Shown here piece after piece: positions 12,390 through 24,095 of a stretch of DNA of 64,000 nucleotides. Position numbers and translations under genes: made by a program. This stretch comes from Urechis unicinctus. Lineage: Eukaryota; Annelida; Polychaeta; Xenopneusta; Urechidae. Below the pieces are notes generated by a model. It was not told where the DNA came from, did not search any database, and worked only from the letters and a program-made list of their open reading frames with translations. The stretch is taken from positions 32,169,335 to 32,233,334 of the forward strand of contig CM067355.1 in NCBI GenBank assembly GCA_034190875.2. Direction: 5' to 3'. Position 1 is the stretch's first letter. Each line of letters begins with the position of its first letter.

Positions 12390-13160
12390 GATCAAGTGCT
12401 GAAAGAAGCAGAGGCATTTTTGAACCTACGTTAGGCCGAATGGGCTGATCGTGTATCGTCGATTGCTCTTACCACGTTAAAAACCAACAAGTTTAACAGG
12501 CCTTTGATGTTGCCTGCAACTAAAGATCATCTATTGAAGAAGTTTCTAGATGAGGATATGAAGCAATCAACTGTCCTCCTGAGTTCTAGTGCCACATATT
12601 CCACCTGGAGGAAACTCGGGGAGACCGCAATGGCAAGAGTTGTCCTGTTCAACAAACGACAAAGCAGTGAAGTGGAACTGTTGAGGGTTTGAAACTTACG
12701 ACAATTGTCCGAACTGCTGAGCTGCAGTCAACCATAAAATCAGCCAAACATTAATACCTGTCGAAAAAGAAATAATGAATCGGTGAGCATCATTTCAAAA
12801 AATAACAACTTGGAACAAAAGAACCCTTTATTTGAGTATTTATGCATGATATGTCCAGTGTATTGTATGCATTGTCACTGTTGGCATGCTTTGTAGTTTG
12901 CAGTTGGTAAAAACGCAAGGGAAACAAAATGGTGCCCATATTGTTGACTGAGGAGATGGTATCAGCATTGAATCTACTGAATGCTACTAGAGATATCTGC
13001 GGCATTGTGACATCAAATAAGTTCTTGCCAACACCAGGGACAGCCACCTTGACTGCTGGCAGGTGCTTACCAAGTTGGCAGCAGCAGTAGACGGCTCGAG
13101 TCTCAGAAAGTATCTTGCAACAGTATGCCAGCTTATCTATCATTAACTGCAGAAACCACA
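12390..13160 (+). pseudogene. tyrosine-recombinase-like orphan gene, decayed
   Basis: Separated plus-strand pieces resemble a multi-copy predicted protein family that I recall from corals, bivalves and fish. The first (about 12434-12692) reads AEWADRVSSIALTTLKTNK, then RPLMLPATKDHLLKKFLDED and TWRKLGETAMARVVLFNKRQ with SSEVELLRV. The LARVxLFNxRRxGE block resembles the helix around the first catalytic Arg of tyrosine recombinases; here the second Arg is replaced (NKRQSSE). A later piece (about 13015-13160) reads VLANTRDSHLDCWQVLTKLA and GSSLRKYLATVCQLIYH, like the LRKHxAT block of the same family. Stops separate the pieces. The family match is a recollection; the recombinase assignment is inference. 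A Crypton-like origin is possible. Confidence 0.42.
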
Positions 13161-13164
13161 AACG

Positions 13165-13645
13165 GGTTTATGACTTATACAAGCTAAGTTTATAGAGCGG
13201 TATTTTAAACAAATGACTTGTGATATGTTGTAGCATATTTATTAGGTAAAGATGCATGACTGCAAAGCAAATTATATTTAATATACCAATAACACTGTAC
13301 TTATATGACCAAAGACTGAGTTTGTAAATATCATTTCTCAATTTCAGATTTTAAGAAACTCGTTTCTAATTATGTAAGACAACGTTAACGTTGATGAATA
13401 CCATGGTTTTTATCACAATTATGTCAATTTATCCATCGGCTTCCACAGCACCTTGCCCACAGTATCAACACTCACAAGGAGTATACTACGCTGCTATTGA
13501 GATTAAGATAGGGCGATTAATGATGGCAGTGGGAAAATTTGAGGGGAGGAGCTTGTCTGATATTGATATCAGTATAAGTGCTTTACGTTTAAAGAATTCC
13601 ACAGCCTCAAGTTAATTTCTGTGTTTATCAATAAGTAGTATACAG
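13165..13645. other. non-coding stretch
   Basis: AT-rich sequence between two transposon remnants. Nothing is recognised. Confidence 0.4.
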
Positions 13646-13649
13646 AGTG

Positions 13650-14200
13650 GGGGTTCTGCACCACTTGTCTATAGAGCTTCCTTTCTGCTTCTCGAGATAT
13701 ACTTTGAATATGTATTTGCTGGCCCACCTGTGGCTCTATACTGTATAGCGACTGGCCACATAAACCGCAGTTATGGTGTATTTATATGTTTTTCGTTTGA
13801 CCAGTCGTGCATCAAAAACAAGAGATCAGCTTGATGGACCTCGTTTGGTGTATACACGTCAAATGTGGGTCGTGGGATAGTGGAAGGGATAGTAAATATA
13901 TTTGTCACAAGGCTTGCTTTTTCAGCCAATCACAAACCACATCTTTAGAGACTTATCTATGGCTGCAAGGCCTTTCCAGTAGCCCTTGGGGCTACAGTAG
14001 AGCTGGCTTAGCTTGCGCTCCATATGGTTGTATTCCAGAAACCTGACAAATCAAAAGCGGCTGGGATTATGGCAATTTGTATGCCTCCAGGCCTGTCGCA
14101 GCCAGCCCCAGGATGATGAACGAGATCTCGCGAGCTCGTCTTCTGATGGTACGTAGAAGTCAGACAGTTTCGGCTCGGGCTCAATGGGGTCTTGAGTTTA
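13650..14200 (-). mobile_element. Polinton/Maverick-like integrase fossil (fragment)
   Basis: The minus strand holds an integrase core of the F54H12.3 type, linked to Polinton/Maverick elements. Readable blocks in order are LYCSPKGYWKGLAAIDKSL, PSTIPRPTFDVYTPNEVHQA (the first catalytic Asp follows directly) and KTYKYTITAVYVASRY. Only about 0.5 kb of the gene is readable. No capsid, polymerase or terminal repeats were recognised nearby. It is a broken, old fragment with several breaks. Confidence 0.6.
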
Positions 14201-14955
14201 GATTTTGTCAGGAAACATTACAGCGTACTCGTGCATCGTGGCGTGAACTTCCTTAATAGTCTGTATTGCATGGTTCTCGTGGTGAAATGCCTCATTGATC
14301 TAGACTGGGCGCTCAGTCCACTTACGGGCCCAAACGGCCTGCCCGGCTTTGAGTTGCTCCACTGCAATGTTGTGCTGTTTCCATTCCGTGTCTAATGATG
14401 AACTGAAAAGGCAAGCGCGTTGACAAGCACGCCGCCTATAAGCATTGCTTCCGTCGTCATAATTACTTCATTACATCAGCTGGTATGATACCTTGTTTAA
14501 TTAGCATGTCCCTGGTGGCCATGGATAGGGCGGTATCAACTACCACCATGGCCATATCACGGTGCGCTTTAATGCTAGAGTGGGGGGGGGGGGGTCGGGC
14601 ACCGTCTTTATAATGTTCATAGTCTTGTCACCCTCTCTACTACTTCTGCAGACGAAAGCTTCTCGTCTGCCTCTGCTGGCGTCAAGTTCATCTTCGTCGG
14701 CTGGGCCTATTTCATTATCTTCGATGCAAGGGACAACCGCTTATATTGGCAATATTTCAATATGTTCAACGCGGCAGTCACAGGTGCTAAATACATTCCA
14801 TACCGTTGTAAAGCTCGCGATCAACCCTATTTAGAGCACGTTTGATACATGGATCAGCCTCGAGATCACCGATGTGATTCATACGGCTTACATGTGGTAT
14901 TGGGAGTAAGCTTGCTGCTGCTGTACCATGTAGACTGATTGCCCATCGTCTTTGT
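14201..14955. other. non-coding stretch, possibly decayed transposon
   Basis: It contains a poly-G run at 14582-14593. No coding similarity is recognised. It may be the upstream remainder of the integrase fossil. Confidence 0.35.
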
Positions 14956-14962
14956 CATCACA

Positions 14963-15249
14963 GTAAGGTAAGGTAAGTATAGGGTTTAAGGCACACCAAC
15001 ACTCATGTGTTATATAGTGCCAAAAAAGGTTAATAGATAAGATGGATCTGATTAAGCAGCCGCCTTCTAAGATAAATGAAAATGGATATGGAAAAGATAA
15101 AAAAAAGATTATCCTTGGGAAAGCCAACCCAGCCTCTCGTCCAGGTGAAATCCGGGCCATAGTGGGTTGTTGCAGATGTTACCCTCGCAAAGACCTTTCC
15201 ACTCAACCACTAGGACCCCAGTGTCCACCGACATGAGTCACAACCCATG
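14963..15249 (-). mobile_element. short LINE-derived element (5' UTR plus 3' tail), copy a, 5'-truncated
   Basis: On the plus strand it starts with a (GGTAA) run, then GTATAGGGTTTAAGGCACAC and the LINE-like 3' tail of about 60 bp, then the LINE 5' UTR from CTGATTAAGCAGCCGCC on. It stops inside the UTR near 15249, so it is truncated at its 5' end. No LINE coding sequence lies between the two parts. Confidence 0.75.
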
Positions 15250-15692
15250 GGTTTGAATGACGAGGAATTAAAGGCAAGGTTTCGGCAAGGTTGGGGCTAA
15301 CCACTGGTTGATTCTGATGTTAGAACCGCAACTGATCCGAAAAAACAAAAAGAAACTCTCCTATATCACCCATGATTCAAGTTCTGATAACCTTAGTTTC
15401 TGGCAACAGGGGGGTGCTGGTGACATTGTCCACCGTTTCAAGCATTTTGCATAATTGTATAAAATCAATGAGCATTTAATAAAGATGCCTTCAAACGCCA
15501 TTCAGATTTCATCAACAAAGCAATGGTTCCTCCGTAAAGCAGGTCTGAGGTTGGTTTGTTATCCTTAGAAGAAAAACCTTTTATTCGTTTATTAAAAAGT
15601 CAGTGAGATATCAAATATTTCATTTGTTGTTATACAGAATTCCCTAATGTGGTTGGTGGAACCCAAGTGAGGATGCAAGCACCTCATGTGAG

Positions 15693-16079
15693 GGTAAGGT
15701 AAGGAAAGTATAGTGTTGAACGGCACACCAACTCATGTGGCGCCAAGAAAGGTTAATAGATAACATTAACCTGATTAAGCAGCCGCCTTCTAGAATAAAT
15801 GAAAATGGAGATGGAAAGGATAAAAATGAAAACGGTTATCCTAGGGCAAGTCGCCACCAGCCGATTGACAGAACCAGGCCATTCCAGCCTCTCGTCTAGG
15901 TGAAATCCGGGCCAAAGTGGTGTGCTGCAGATATGGCTCACAAAACGACAGCTCCACTCAACCACATGGATCCGATTGTCCTCCGACACGAGTAGCAACC
16001 CACGGCCAACAGGTTGCCCCCTATCAGTCGCCTCTTACGACATGCAGGGGGATGCAGTGGACAACCCCCGCACCCACAG
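15693..16079 (-). mobile_element. short LINE-derived element, copy b, full length
   Basis: About 390 bp. The left (3') end has GGTAAGGTAAGG and the tail shared with the LINE 3' end at 6252-6310. The right part matches the LINE 5' UTR up to the same terminal CCCCCGCACCCAC found at 11639-11650. This copy shows the complete structure: LINE 5' end joined to LINE 3' end with about 5 kb missing. No clear target duplication was seen. Confidence 0.78.
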
Positions 16080-16249
16080 GGAGATAAGTCAACAGCAAGG
16101 GCTACCATTGTCTCAATATTCAGACATGAACATTATTGATATAATCTTTAACTAGAGTAAATCGATAAGGTTATATTGCAAAGCAAGTCATGATTTGATT
16201 TGCAGATAATAGCATCAGCAGACTATACGATTGGTGATGTGGTGGCTAA

Positions 16250-18364
16250 GTTGCAGGGCAGCTGCCATAACTCGACAATTTGCGACAGCAGGGGATCGTT
16301 TCACTAACAACGCCTATGCGCTAGAATAGTTCGTAAATCCCAAGTAACGCATATCGTTACGAGTTTCCTATTTTTGCGAGTTTCACTAACAGCGCATACG
16401 ACAACTAGCGCACTAAAGTAGCGCATATATTTACGGAAAAAAGAGACGACGCATAAAACCGTAAGTAGCACATACATTTGTTCACAACCTCGAACTAAAC
16501 GGAAATGAATTTGTCAGGCGTAGACGGGTATTTTTGCTCAGAAAACGGCTTAACAATGTCGCTGACTAAGAATTCGGCAACTATCGATTGCCAAGACACC
16601 TGATTGATAGCTGGATCAAAGGCAATCGAACCGACACCCAGGTTTGCACATCGTTTTATTTTCTTCTATTTTTTTAGTTTACGCAAAAGTTTTTGTCGTA
16701 TTCAGGCAGTGACCAACTAAAGAACTGTTTTTATCGGATGAAATATTCATTTGCTTCCTTTATAGAAGCGCTATGACAGATTTATATAATGGGCTATGAC
16801 AAAGGTTGCTTAGATTATGAGGGATTTTGGTATTAACGCTATGATGGTTGGATTTTAATAAAACAATCTTTCCCAAAAAGAATTGTTATTTGAAATTAGT
16901 GTTCAATTTAATTAAATACTAATGTTCCTTATTGGTGTTATCATATTTTGATCTTAATTAATTTACAATAAACTATATGTTCCAGTATGGTTCTAATATA
17001 AACTTCTTGCCTCATCAAATCAATTACCTTACCTTAATAATCAGATATTTGCAGCCCTCAGATTCTATTCTAGGGGCTGTATGTTGTCTGAGGTCGCTGA
17101 GATACACGGAATACCCACCGCATCCACTTCCCGAATGATACACTAAGTTTCGTCATATCTCTGCTCCATTGCAGCTGAGTATTTAAGCTTCCCCACAATC
17201 AGGTAATATGATGAAATCCTATATCTTCATTATTATGATGAAATCTTAAAGTTAGTTTCAATTAATAATATTAACATCACATTGTTGACATAAAACTATG
17301 CTGTATTACATTTCATATTAATTGTGTTCTGTAATTGTTACTGCTGAAATGAGCTCATTCAATTAAGTGAGCAATTTCCTAACATTCCCAAGTGTTGTGG
17401 GTGCCATTGATGGGACCCATGTTCAAATTAAAGCACCGTCCAGGGAAGAATGGTCCTTTGTTAAATGAATATTCCATCAATTATTTTCAAATCTGTAAAG
17501 CCTTACGGAAAACCCTGAGTCATCGTACAGTTTACCATGACTTCATTCACTACATGGACCCTTTTCTATTTTTTCAGATCATCTGTGATGCTCAACTTGT
17601 GGTAAGAGATGCTGTTGCAAGGTGACCCGGATCAACATATGATGCCTTCATGCTTGGCCAGAGCAACATTATAGAAAGGTTTAAGGCAGGAGCTTTTGAA
17701 GGCCTAGTACTAATTGGGGACAGTGGCTATCCCTGTAAGGACTGTCTTTTAACACCCTATCTTAACCCAGCGGCGATATAATATCTTTTTATCTGGTTCT
17801 ATGTTTCTTATAATAAGTTTATTTCTGTTCAGATAATGTCATTTATAGTTAACTCACGCTATCTACCTCTGGCGCAATATTACTTTTGGCAAGGAGAGTG
17901 GAATATGTCCTAGGTTGCTTCAAAAAGGTGTACAAGAGGGAATTGTTTTAGGTGACAATCCCTTTCTTCGGACCGGGTATCTGATGACCCCATACGCTAC
18001 AACAGGTGAGCCAAAAAATAGTGATGGTAGACATATCTTCATGCCTTAAATTCTCAATTTCACATCATACAAATTGAACACACCAATTCTTGGTATAACA
18101 ATTTTTGCTTTTTTGTGTTCGAAGGTGAATGGTATCGTTATGCGCAGATTCTCATGTCTGCACACATAGCTGCGTCTGTCACAGCAACGAGCGGCCAACA
18201 TTGTTGTGGATTGTTGCATATTGCACAACATTGCATACAAGAATATTGATGTCCTACCTATTGAGAATGTAAACGGTCTGGTCGACGATGGTGAGACGGC
18301 AACTGAGGATATGCCAGAAGGAATGAGGAAGCGGGACATGATTGCAGAAGTTCATTTCTCTTGA
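16250..18364 (+). mobile_element. second Harbinger family: HARBI1-like transposase pseudogene
   Basis: Plus-strand pieces follow HARBI1 in order: QIFAALRFYSRGCMLSEVAE with HGIPTASTSRMIH (about 17041-17150); VVGAIDGTHVQIKAPSREEW with the first catalytic Asp (about 17394-17455); CDAQLVVRDAVAR, a TGA where Trp is expected (about 17624), PGSTYDAFMLGQSNIIERF and LIGDSGYPCKDCLLTPYLNP with the second Asp (about 17585-17770); and AANIVVACCILHNIAYKNID (about 18190-18250), the C-terminal block. The tail ends at a TGA at 18361-18363. At least one stop and other breaks make it inactive. The left flank (16310-16480) has recurring AGCGCATA words that may belong to the terminal region; the inverted repeats were not resolved. 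Confidence 0.72.
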
Positions 18365-20140
18365 GGTAGAATTATTTCAATAAAAATGCTCAAAACCATT
18401 TCACCACCACATCCCGATTAGCTGGGAACCATGCCTTTTCACCACCCATTCACGGTGGAGTTGGAAATTGCTGAATATTCATAGAGCATGAAAAATATTT
18501 CAATGCTCCGTTCGGCGCAAATGTTTTTAAGCAGGGGAAGAAGCTGCCATGGGATAGCTTGTGTGAGCAATTGAATAAGTAAGCGTCAAAACACCTTGTT
18601 TTTATGACATTTATATCATGGTTTTTGAACAGAAATAAGCGCAATTGTAACTAAAATCATTACTACCTAAATTAGTTCAAAACATTCTTACCGGCTCGCT
18701 ATTTAGGTACCAAGCATTCAAAGCAAGGGTCAATGTTAATTACCCTCTATGATAACACAACAAACATTTGGTGAGTTATAAATGCAAAACCCTTATTATT
18801 GACAGCCAGAAAGAAGCTGCGCGAATAGAGAAGTTTTGTTGCTGACCATAATATTTTACAGTTTGACTTTTATGGGACAAAATGGACGCTTCGTGCTTTG
18901 CAACTTTTTAATTTATTTGAGACCGTAAACAGGGCCTCCATAAGTAATTCTTAACATATACTTTGTAGAAATAATCATGTCGCTTATTATTGCTAAAATA
19001 AAAATCTATTTGAACTAATAAAACATGAAAAATGCACCTCTTCATTTCAGTTGACTGAAATAATAAATGATTGAAACATGCACCTCCTCACATTAGGTCA
19101 CTTAAAAAAGCCCGCACTGCTAAATTTAGATAACCGAATTCGGAACACTTTGTTAAACATAAGAGGCTGCTACCAATTATGCCCCTCCTCAACCTTATGA
19201 ACTGTGTGCACACAGTACTATTTCCATTAGCTTTTGCCCAGTGTACTGCCTGAAAGAGGAGTCGTGATGGCGTTTAAAATTCTGCGACAGCCACCACCGG
19301 GTGATGCTCTTAGAACACACTTGGTAGTGACACAGGACTGTATTGGTGTCTGGTCGAAATCTCATAGGATTCTTTTATCTTCGCCTCTTTCACAGGCTCT
19401 AGCAATAGCTCATTGCTAACCTTTTCTTATTTCTTTTAACAGCTTTCCCCTCCTGTTTGCTTTCTTTTGAGATGCCAATTGATACAGTTTTGTACTGCAA
19501 TTCGTCGCTCAGGTTCCCCCATGTAGAGAATTAACGGACAATGGGGCTTCAATCCCCTAAGGTTTTCTCCCCATGTGCTACATGTATGCAGGCAACAAAG
19601 CAATACGGGTCATTTGTTGTTTTACATTGATTTAAAGTGATGGGTGGCTTAGTATCTAACTTGTAGTGAACAAAATGACACTCCATTTCTGATAGTCAAT
19701 AGACTAATCCAGTTACCATGCCAACGTCAGCAACAATTCCCATTGTATTCAGTCAAAGATGAGTAATTAAAAATGGTCATATCGCAGCAAAGGTGAGCTG
19801 TCCAGCCCTAGCCCTAAAACCACGCCAATAACATTAGCATTTTTAGCGATCGGCATAATTACAGCACATGTGAATACAACACAGTGAACTTTCACCCTTT
19901 CTTGTCAAAATCGCCTTTGCAAAAACGGACAAAGAAATGGTCTGACTTTTTTGTTGGCATTCTGAGGCAGGAACACCTTATACCTGAGGAGTTCCCTGTA
20001 GCCCTACTTAGGTAGAAACACCTCAGTCACCTTCTTGTATCCAGTTTTGTGGTTGCTCTCACCAATAACACCCAAGTCTTCACGGCCTTATTAAACGCCT
20101 CTGCTCTCTCTAATTTGCTTAGCGTCATGCCAGTGAATGA
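18365..20140. other. non-coding stretch
   Basis: AT-rich sequence with no recognised gene or repeat. It probably includes the 3' end of the Harbinger element. Confidence 0.4.
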
Positions 20141-20142
20141 GT

Positions 20143-20173
20143 GAGTATAGGGTTTAACAACAAACTAATACTT
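20143..20173 (-). mobile_element. LINE-type 3' tail fragment
   Basis: The text GAGTATAGGGTTTAACAACA matches the 3' tail shared by the LINE and its short derivatives. Only about 30 bp remain, directly before the next copy. Confidence 0.5.
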
Positions 20174-20181
20174 ATGGCGTA

Positions 20182-20575
20182 AAGGTAAAGTACGTAAACG
20201 ATTTAATGGTACACCAACACTCATGTGTTATATGGCGCCTAGAAAGGTAAATAGATATTTGTGGCCTGATTGACCAGCCGCCTTCTAGGATAAATAGAAA
20301 AAAGAGGAAAAACACGTGGATGATGAAAAAGATGCACACGATAGGGCAAGTCACTACCAGCCGATTGACTAGACCAGGCCATTCCAGCCTCTCTTCTAGG
20401 TGAAATCCGGGCCAAAGTGGCATATTGCACATATGGCCCTCACAAGGACCGCTCTACACAGCCATCAGGATCCCATTATCCACTGACATGAGTCGCAACC
20501 CACGGCCAACAGGTTGCCCCCTAACATTCTCCTTTTACGACATGCTGGAGGACCTGTTTTATCGGCGGACACACA
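20182..20575 (-). mobile_element. short LINE-derived element, copy c
   Basis: It has the same layout as the copy at 15693-16079: a 3' tail with CACCAACACTCATGTGTTAT, then AGCCGCCTTCTAGGATAAAT, CGATTGACTAGACCAGGCC and CACGGCCAACAGGTTGCCC. The outer 5' end is diverged. Confidence 0.75.
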
Positions 20576-20737
20576 GGGGCAGTCAGTGATTGCCTCAATC
20601 CGCTGCAGAGCAATAGAATATGCAGTTTGCGCTCCGATGCTTGTCCTTGTATTTACTATCAACCTCATCAATCCAAGGTAATTAGAAGTTTGATGGTTAG
20701 TTGAATCGTTAGATAGTTAGTTAGTTTGTTAGTTTAT

Positions 20738-20820
20738 TAGTTTAAGGGCAAACCAATACGAATGTGTTATACGGAAACAAGAAAGGTTAATAGATGATTT
20801 TGACCTGATTAAGCTCAGCA
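20738..20820 (-). mobile_element. short LINE-derived element, copy d, truncated
   Basis: About 80 bp match the 3' part of the family (GGGCAAACCAATACG, then GAAAGGTTAATAGATGATTT and GACCTGATTAAG). The rest is missing, consistent with 5' truncation on insertion. Confidence 0.6.
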
Positions 20821-21125
20821 CAAGATATGCCAATTTCGACATCTTGCCAACCTTGGCGTGTTTGGCGCTGATGCTGATTCGGCACAGCCGCCTTAAAAAC
20901 CTATCGAAAATACTGCCAGACTGCCACAATGGCTTAGGCCTTGTCGAGATTGAGTCGCTGTGACCGCCAGAATCACAACGACAGCGTCCCTAACGGGTTG
21001 TGTGCAGGCCGGAAAGAAAAGTCTCAGTAATGATAACAGTAGGACCGGGGAACTGGGGAAGGGAATATGTTCGACACCATACGTGATCACGAATGGGGTA
21101 TGGAACTATAGAAGGAAGCGTCCTG

Positions 21126-21290
21126 TAAGACAATCATTGATTCCAATGAAGTCGACCCAGGCGTCCTGGAAGACAATCGTTGATTCCAAGGCAGTCGACC
21201 CAGGCGTCCTGGAAGACAATCGTTGATTCCAAGGCAGTCGACCCAGGCGTCCTGGAAGACAATCGTTGATTCCAAGGAAGTCGATCCCAC
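21126..21290. repeat. 43-bp tandem repeat, about four units
   Basis: The words GTCGACCCAGGCGTCCTGG and AAGACAATCGTTGATTCCAA repeat with a 43-bp period (21151, 21194, 21237, 21280). A long minus-strand frame across it is a product of the repeat and is not called as a gene. Confidence 0.9.
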
Positions 21291-21469
21291 GACATTCGAG
21301 GCATAGAGCTCATTATTATTAAAACAAATGACATTAGCACCGTCCCCACGGGACTTCAACAGTATGTTAGTTATATTACTTGTGAGAGGCATGATATATA
21401 TTTCTGCAACATCTACAAAATATACTAAAGAACGTGCTTGACTTGGCAAATATACATAAATCATATTGA

Positions 21470-22560
21470 AACCGTAAATGTGTTGGAAATGTGAACTTTT
21501 CATAATTTGTCTGCTGGATTGAATCGCATATGACGAAATCTCACATTTGACCTTACTTATTTCGTTGATAAACATATCATACATGTGAAACTTAATTCTT
21601 GTTATGCCCATGTTTTGTGTGTATCGTGTATGATTGAACCTCGATCATTGTAGGACGTCAACAAGACGTCCTGCAGGGCTACTCCAATACCAGCCTGAAT
21701 CTTGTAATGAGAAAAGAAAGCTGAGTTAATTGATTATCGTGTGTGATTTTTGTACTGAACATTGGTTAATCATTCATTACAACATTCCCCCACCCCCCTT
21801 GGGATCATATTTGTTTGTAGCGAACAACCTGCAGCCGACCAAGATTGCCTCTTCCAGCATATATTATCACAACACGACCAAGATGGCTGAGAAAACGTAT
21901 ATACCTTTTCGGCTAACGATCAGAAATCAACCACTCTGCTCATTGAAATACTACATATATTGCTGAATATCTCATACATTGTAAATATCAATATATTCGA
22001 TTCAACGGGCACAAGAGACCATAAAACGGTCTTTGTCCAGTCACGCCATATGATTCTCCTCGCAAAGCTGCAGGGAAAAGATACTGGTTTGGATACAAAC
22101 GCCATATTTGATCAAGCCAGCAAAGACGCCAGCAATCTACACCAATGTATATTGATACACTGGTTGATTTCTGATGAGCCCAAGACGCACCAATACTGGC
22201 TTTCTTCTCATCAGAATGGGACGAAAAGGTAGACCCAATAAAGGAACTAAAGTCAGTTTTGCAACTGACTTTACCAAACAAGACCACAGCAATTCTTCCT
22301 AAATTCGACACCCCTCCTATTTTCGACACACCTGGGCTAAATATGTCACAACCTTAATAAAACAAGAATGTTACTCATCTCATCCGTTGCTATAAATACA
22401 TTCCCGCCAAATATTGCCGCAGACCCAAAAAAGCTAGTCAATTAACATTAACATACGAACAAAACTACCCCAATACATATAACTTGAGCCTTACGATTTG
22501 ATTATTTTTTTCCATTCAGAACTTTTAACTGCTTTGGTGCTGAACACTCCATCAGCAAGG
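21470..22560 (+). mobile_element. Penelope-like fossil, piece P1
   Basis: It shares with the pieces at 22905, 24925, 26396 and 29715 the texts TTTGTTGATAAACAT-like, the GACGTC hairpin (21650-21674), GGGCTACTCCAATACCAGCC and CGACCAAGATGGCTGAG. The family is assigned as Penelope-like from the reverse transcriptase motif in P2 and P5. This piece is non-coding leader plus unassigned sequence. It is broken and old. Confidence 0.45.
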
Positions 22561-22888
22561 TCGTCATCACTGTCACCAAGACCAGCAATTGCACAATTGC
22601 TGGGACCTTTATGAGTTTATCTACTGCAGTACATGACCCTTGTTCTGACTCAGAGGGACCCTCCAAAGCCTCAGAAGGAGTCGTCCACCCTAACTCTACT
22701 GACCCACTGACTTTGTGCTATAATAGGCCCAAATAGGCGAGGGCGCGTACTCATCTTCTGATGATGGTTCTCAAGTCTCACCATCAAACGCAGCGGAAGT
22801 CCTTAGCACTTCCAAGTCCAGCGTGTCTACACCTTGACCAACACCAGCAAGCGCCGACGCATGCATTAGGGAATCCTCAACTCGGCTG

Positions 22889-22913
22889 GGTAAGGTAAGT
22901 ATAGGGTTTAATG
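22889..22913 (-). mobile_element. LINE-type 3' tail fragment
   Basis: GGTAAGGTAAGTATAGGGTT is the terminal text of the LINE 3' tail. It is fused directly to Penelope-like sequence (ACACGACCAAGATGGCTGAG). Confidence 0.5.
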
Positions 22914-24095
22914 GCAACACGACCAAGATGGCTGAGAAAGACAAAAAATATTTTTTTTCTTCATAATAACTCTCATTCGATGCTGCTCCAATCTTAAGGT
23001 ACCGGGCGAAACAGGACTGCTGTATATCGTCCATCCAACAAGAAATTCCCAAACAATCCATTAATGTCCTGGATTACCATTTCACTGTGGTCTGTGTCCA
23101 ATCTGAGTCTTGCAGGGCTACTCAAATACCAGCCTGAATCTTGTAATTGATTATCGTGTGTGAATTTTGACCTTCCATTTGTTAATCATTCATCATAACG
23201 TTTTTCCCCCGTTGGGATCATAGTTGTATCAAGCAAACAAAGAGCAACTTGCATCACAACACGACCAAGATGGCTGAGGATTTGTATATTCCTTTTCAGA
23301 CGAGTAGAAATTAACCAGGTCATATTTTAATCCCACCCATTGATTGACTACTCGTCAACATCCGGTCTGGTACACAACATCAGGTGTCTAATCATCCACA
23401 GTGCATCTGGGAAATAACACCATGGCGACCAAACAAACTGACTACACCACATTTTGTTCGATCAGGACCTTACAAAGGAGCCGAACACCCAGTTTATACC
23501 TTCGTATAAGAAAACCTTCACAACCGTTAGAATCAAAAACAACCAAGAGAAAGCCGAGGCGCTTTGGCGTCAAGTTTGTTCTCTTTATGCTGCCGCTGAG
23601 CCCAACCGATGCAGATCAACAAACATCACCAAACTAATTGCAGTAAAAATATGTCAATATGGGCAAGGGGCGAAGAAAAAATCGCCCATTATATGGTGCA
23701 AGACTACTAGAGAGCTACACTCTTCGCTCTTACAGAAACCCATGCCCGGAAAATGACGATCTCCAAGGGACTAAAGGTCTACTCCATTGATAAAGAGCAT
23801 CACGTCAAAGTCTGGTTGTTTTTTTATGGTGGAAAGGATCCCAACAACCGGACAAGAGACACTCACCTGGGTGAGAACAAAGGTAAGAGAATCCATTGTC
23901 AAGCAACAATCAAGTTGATTGTCTGCCTCAACACAAATAGATCAATAGATACAAACCCACAACAGAAAGGTTGTGCCTTGTACCGAAAATCCACAAAGCT
24001 AATATAGCGGCTCCTGGACGCCCTATCATATCGGACACTGAAGAAAGTCATGTCTGTACAAAAGAAAACCTAGCCATGATATTGTAATGGACAAC
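22905..24095 (+). mobile_element. Penelope-like fossil, piece P2
   Basis: This is the longest leader-plus-coding copy in the left half. It carries GGGCTACTCAAATACCAGCC, ATGGCTGAGGATTTGTATAT, a coding segment with FTTVRIKNNQEKAEALWRQV (23454-23700), and the reverse transcriptase fingers segment (about 23936-24070) ending GRPIISDTEES. It stops at ATATTG and continues as gypsy sequence at 24098, the same break as in the copy at 31032. It is broken, with many breaks. Confidence 0.5.

Noticed and set aside
21087-21611. 174-codon minus-strand frame
   Set aside because: Half of it is the 43-bp tandem repeat and the rest is the non-coding leader of the Penelope-like family.
21600-21760. Possible hammerhead ribozyme next to the GACGTC hairpin
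   Set aside because: I could not find the CUGANGA and GAAA core in the right spacing; only a hairpin is claimed.
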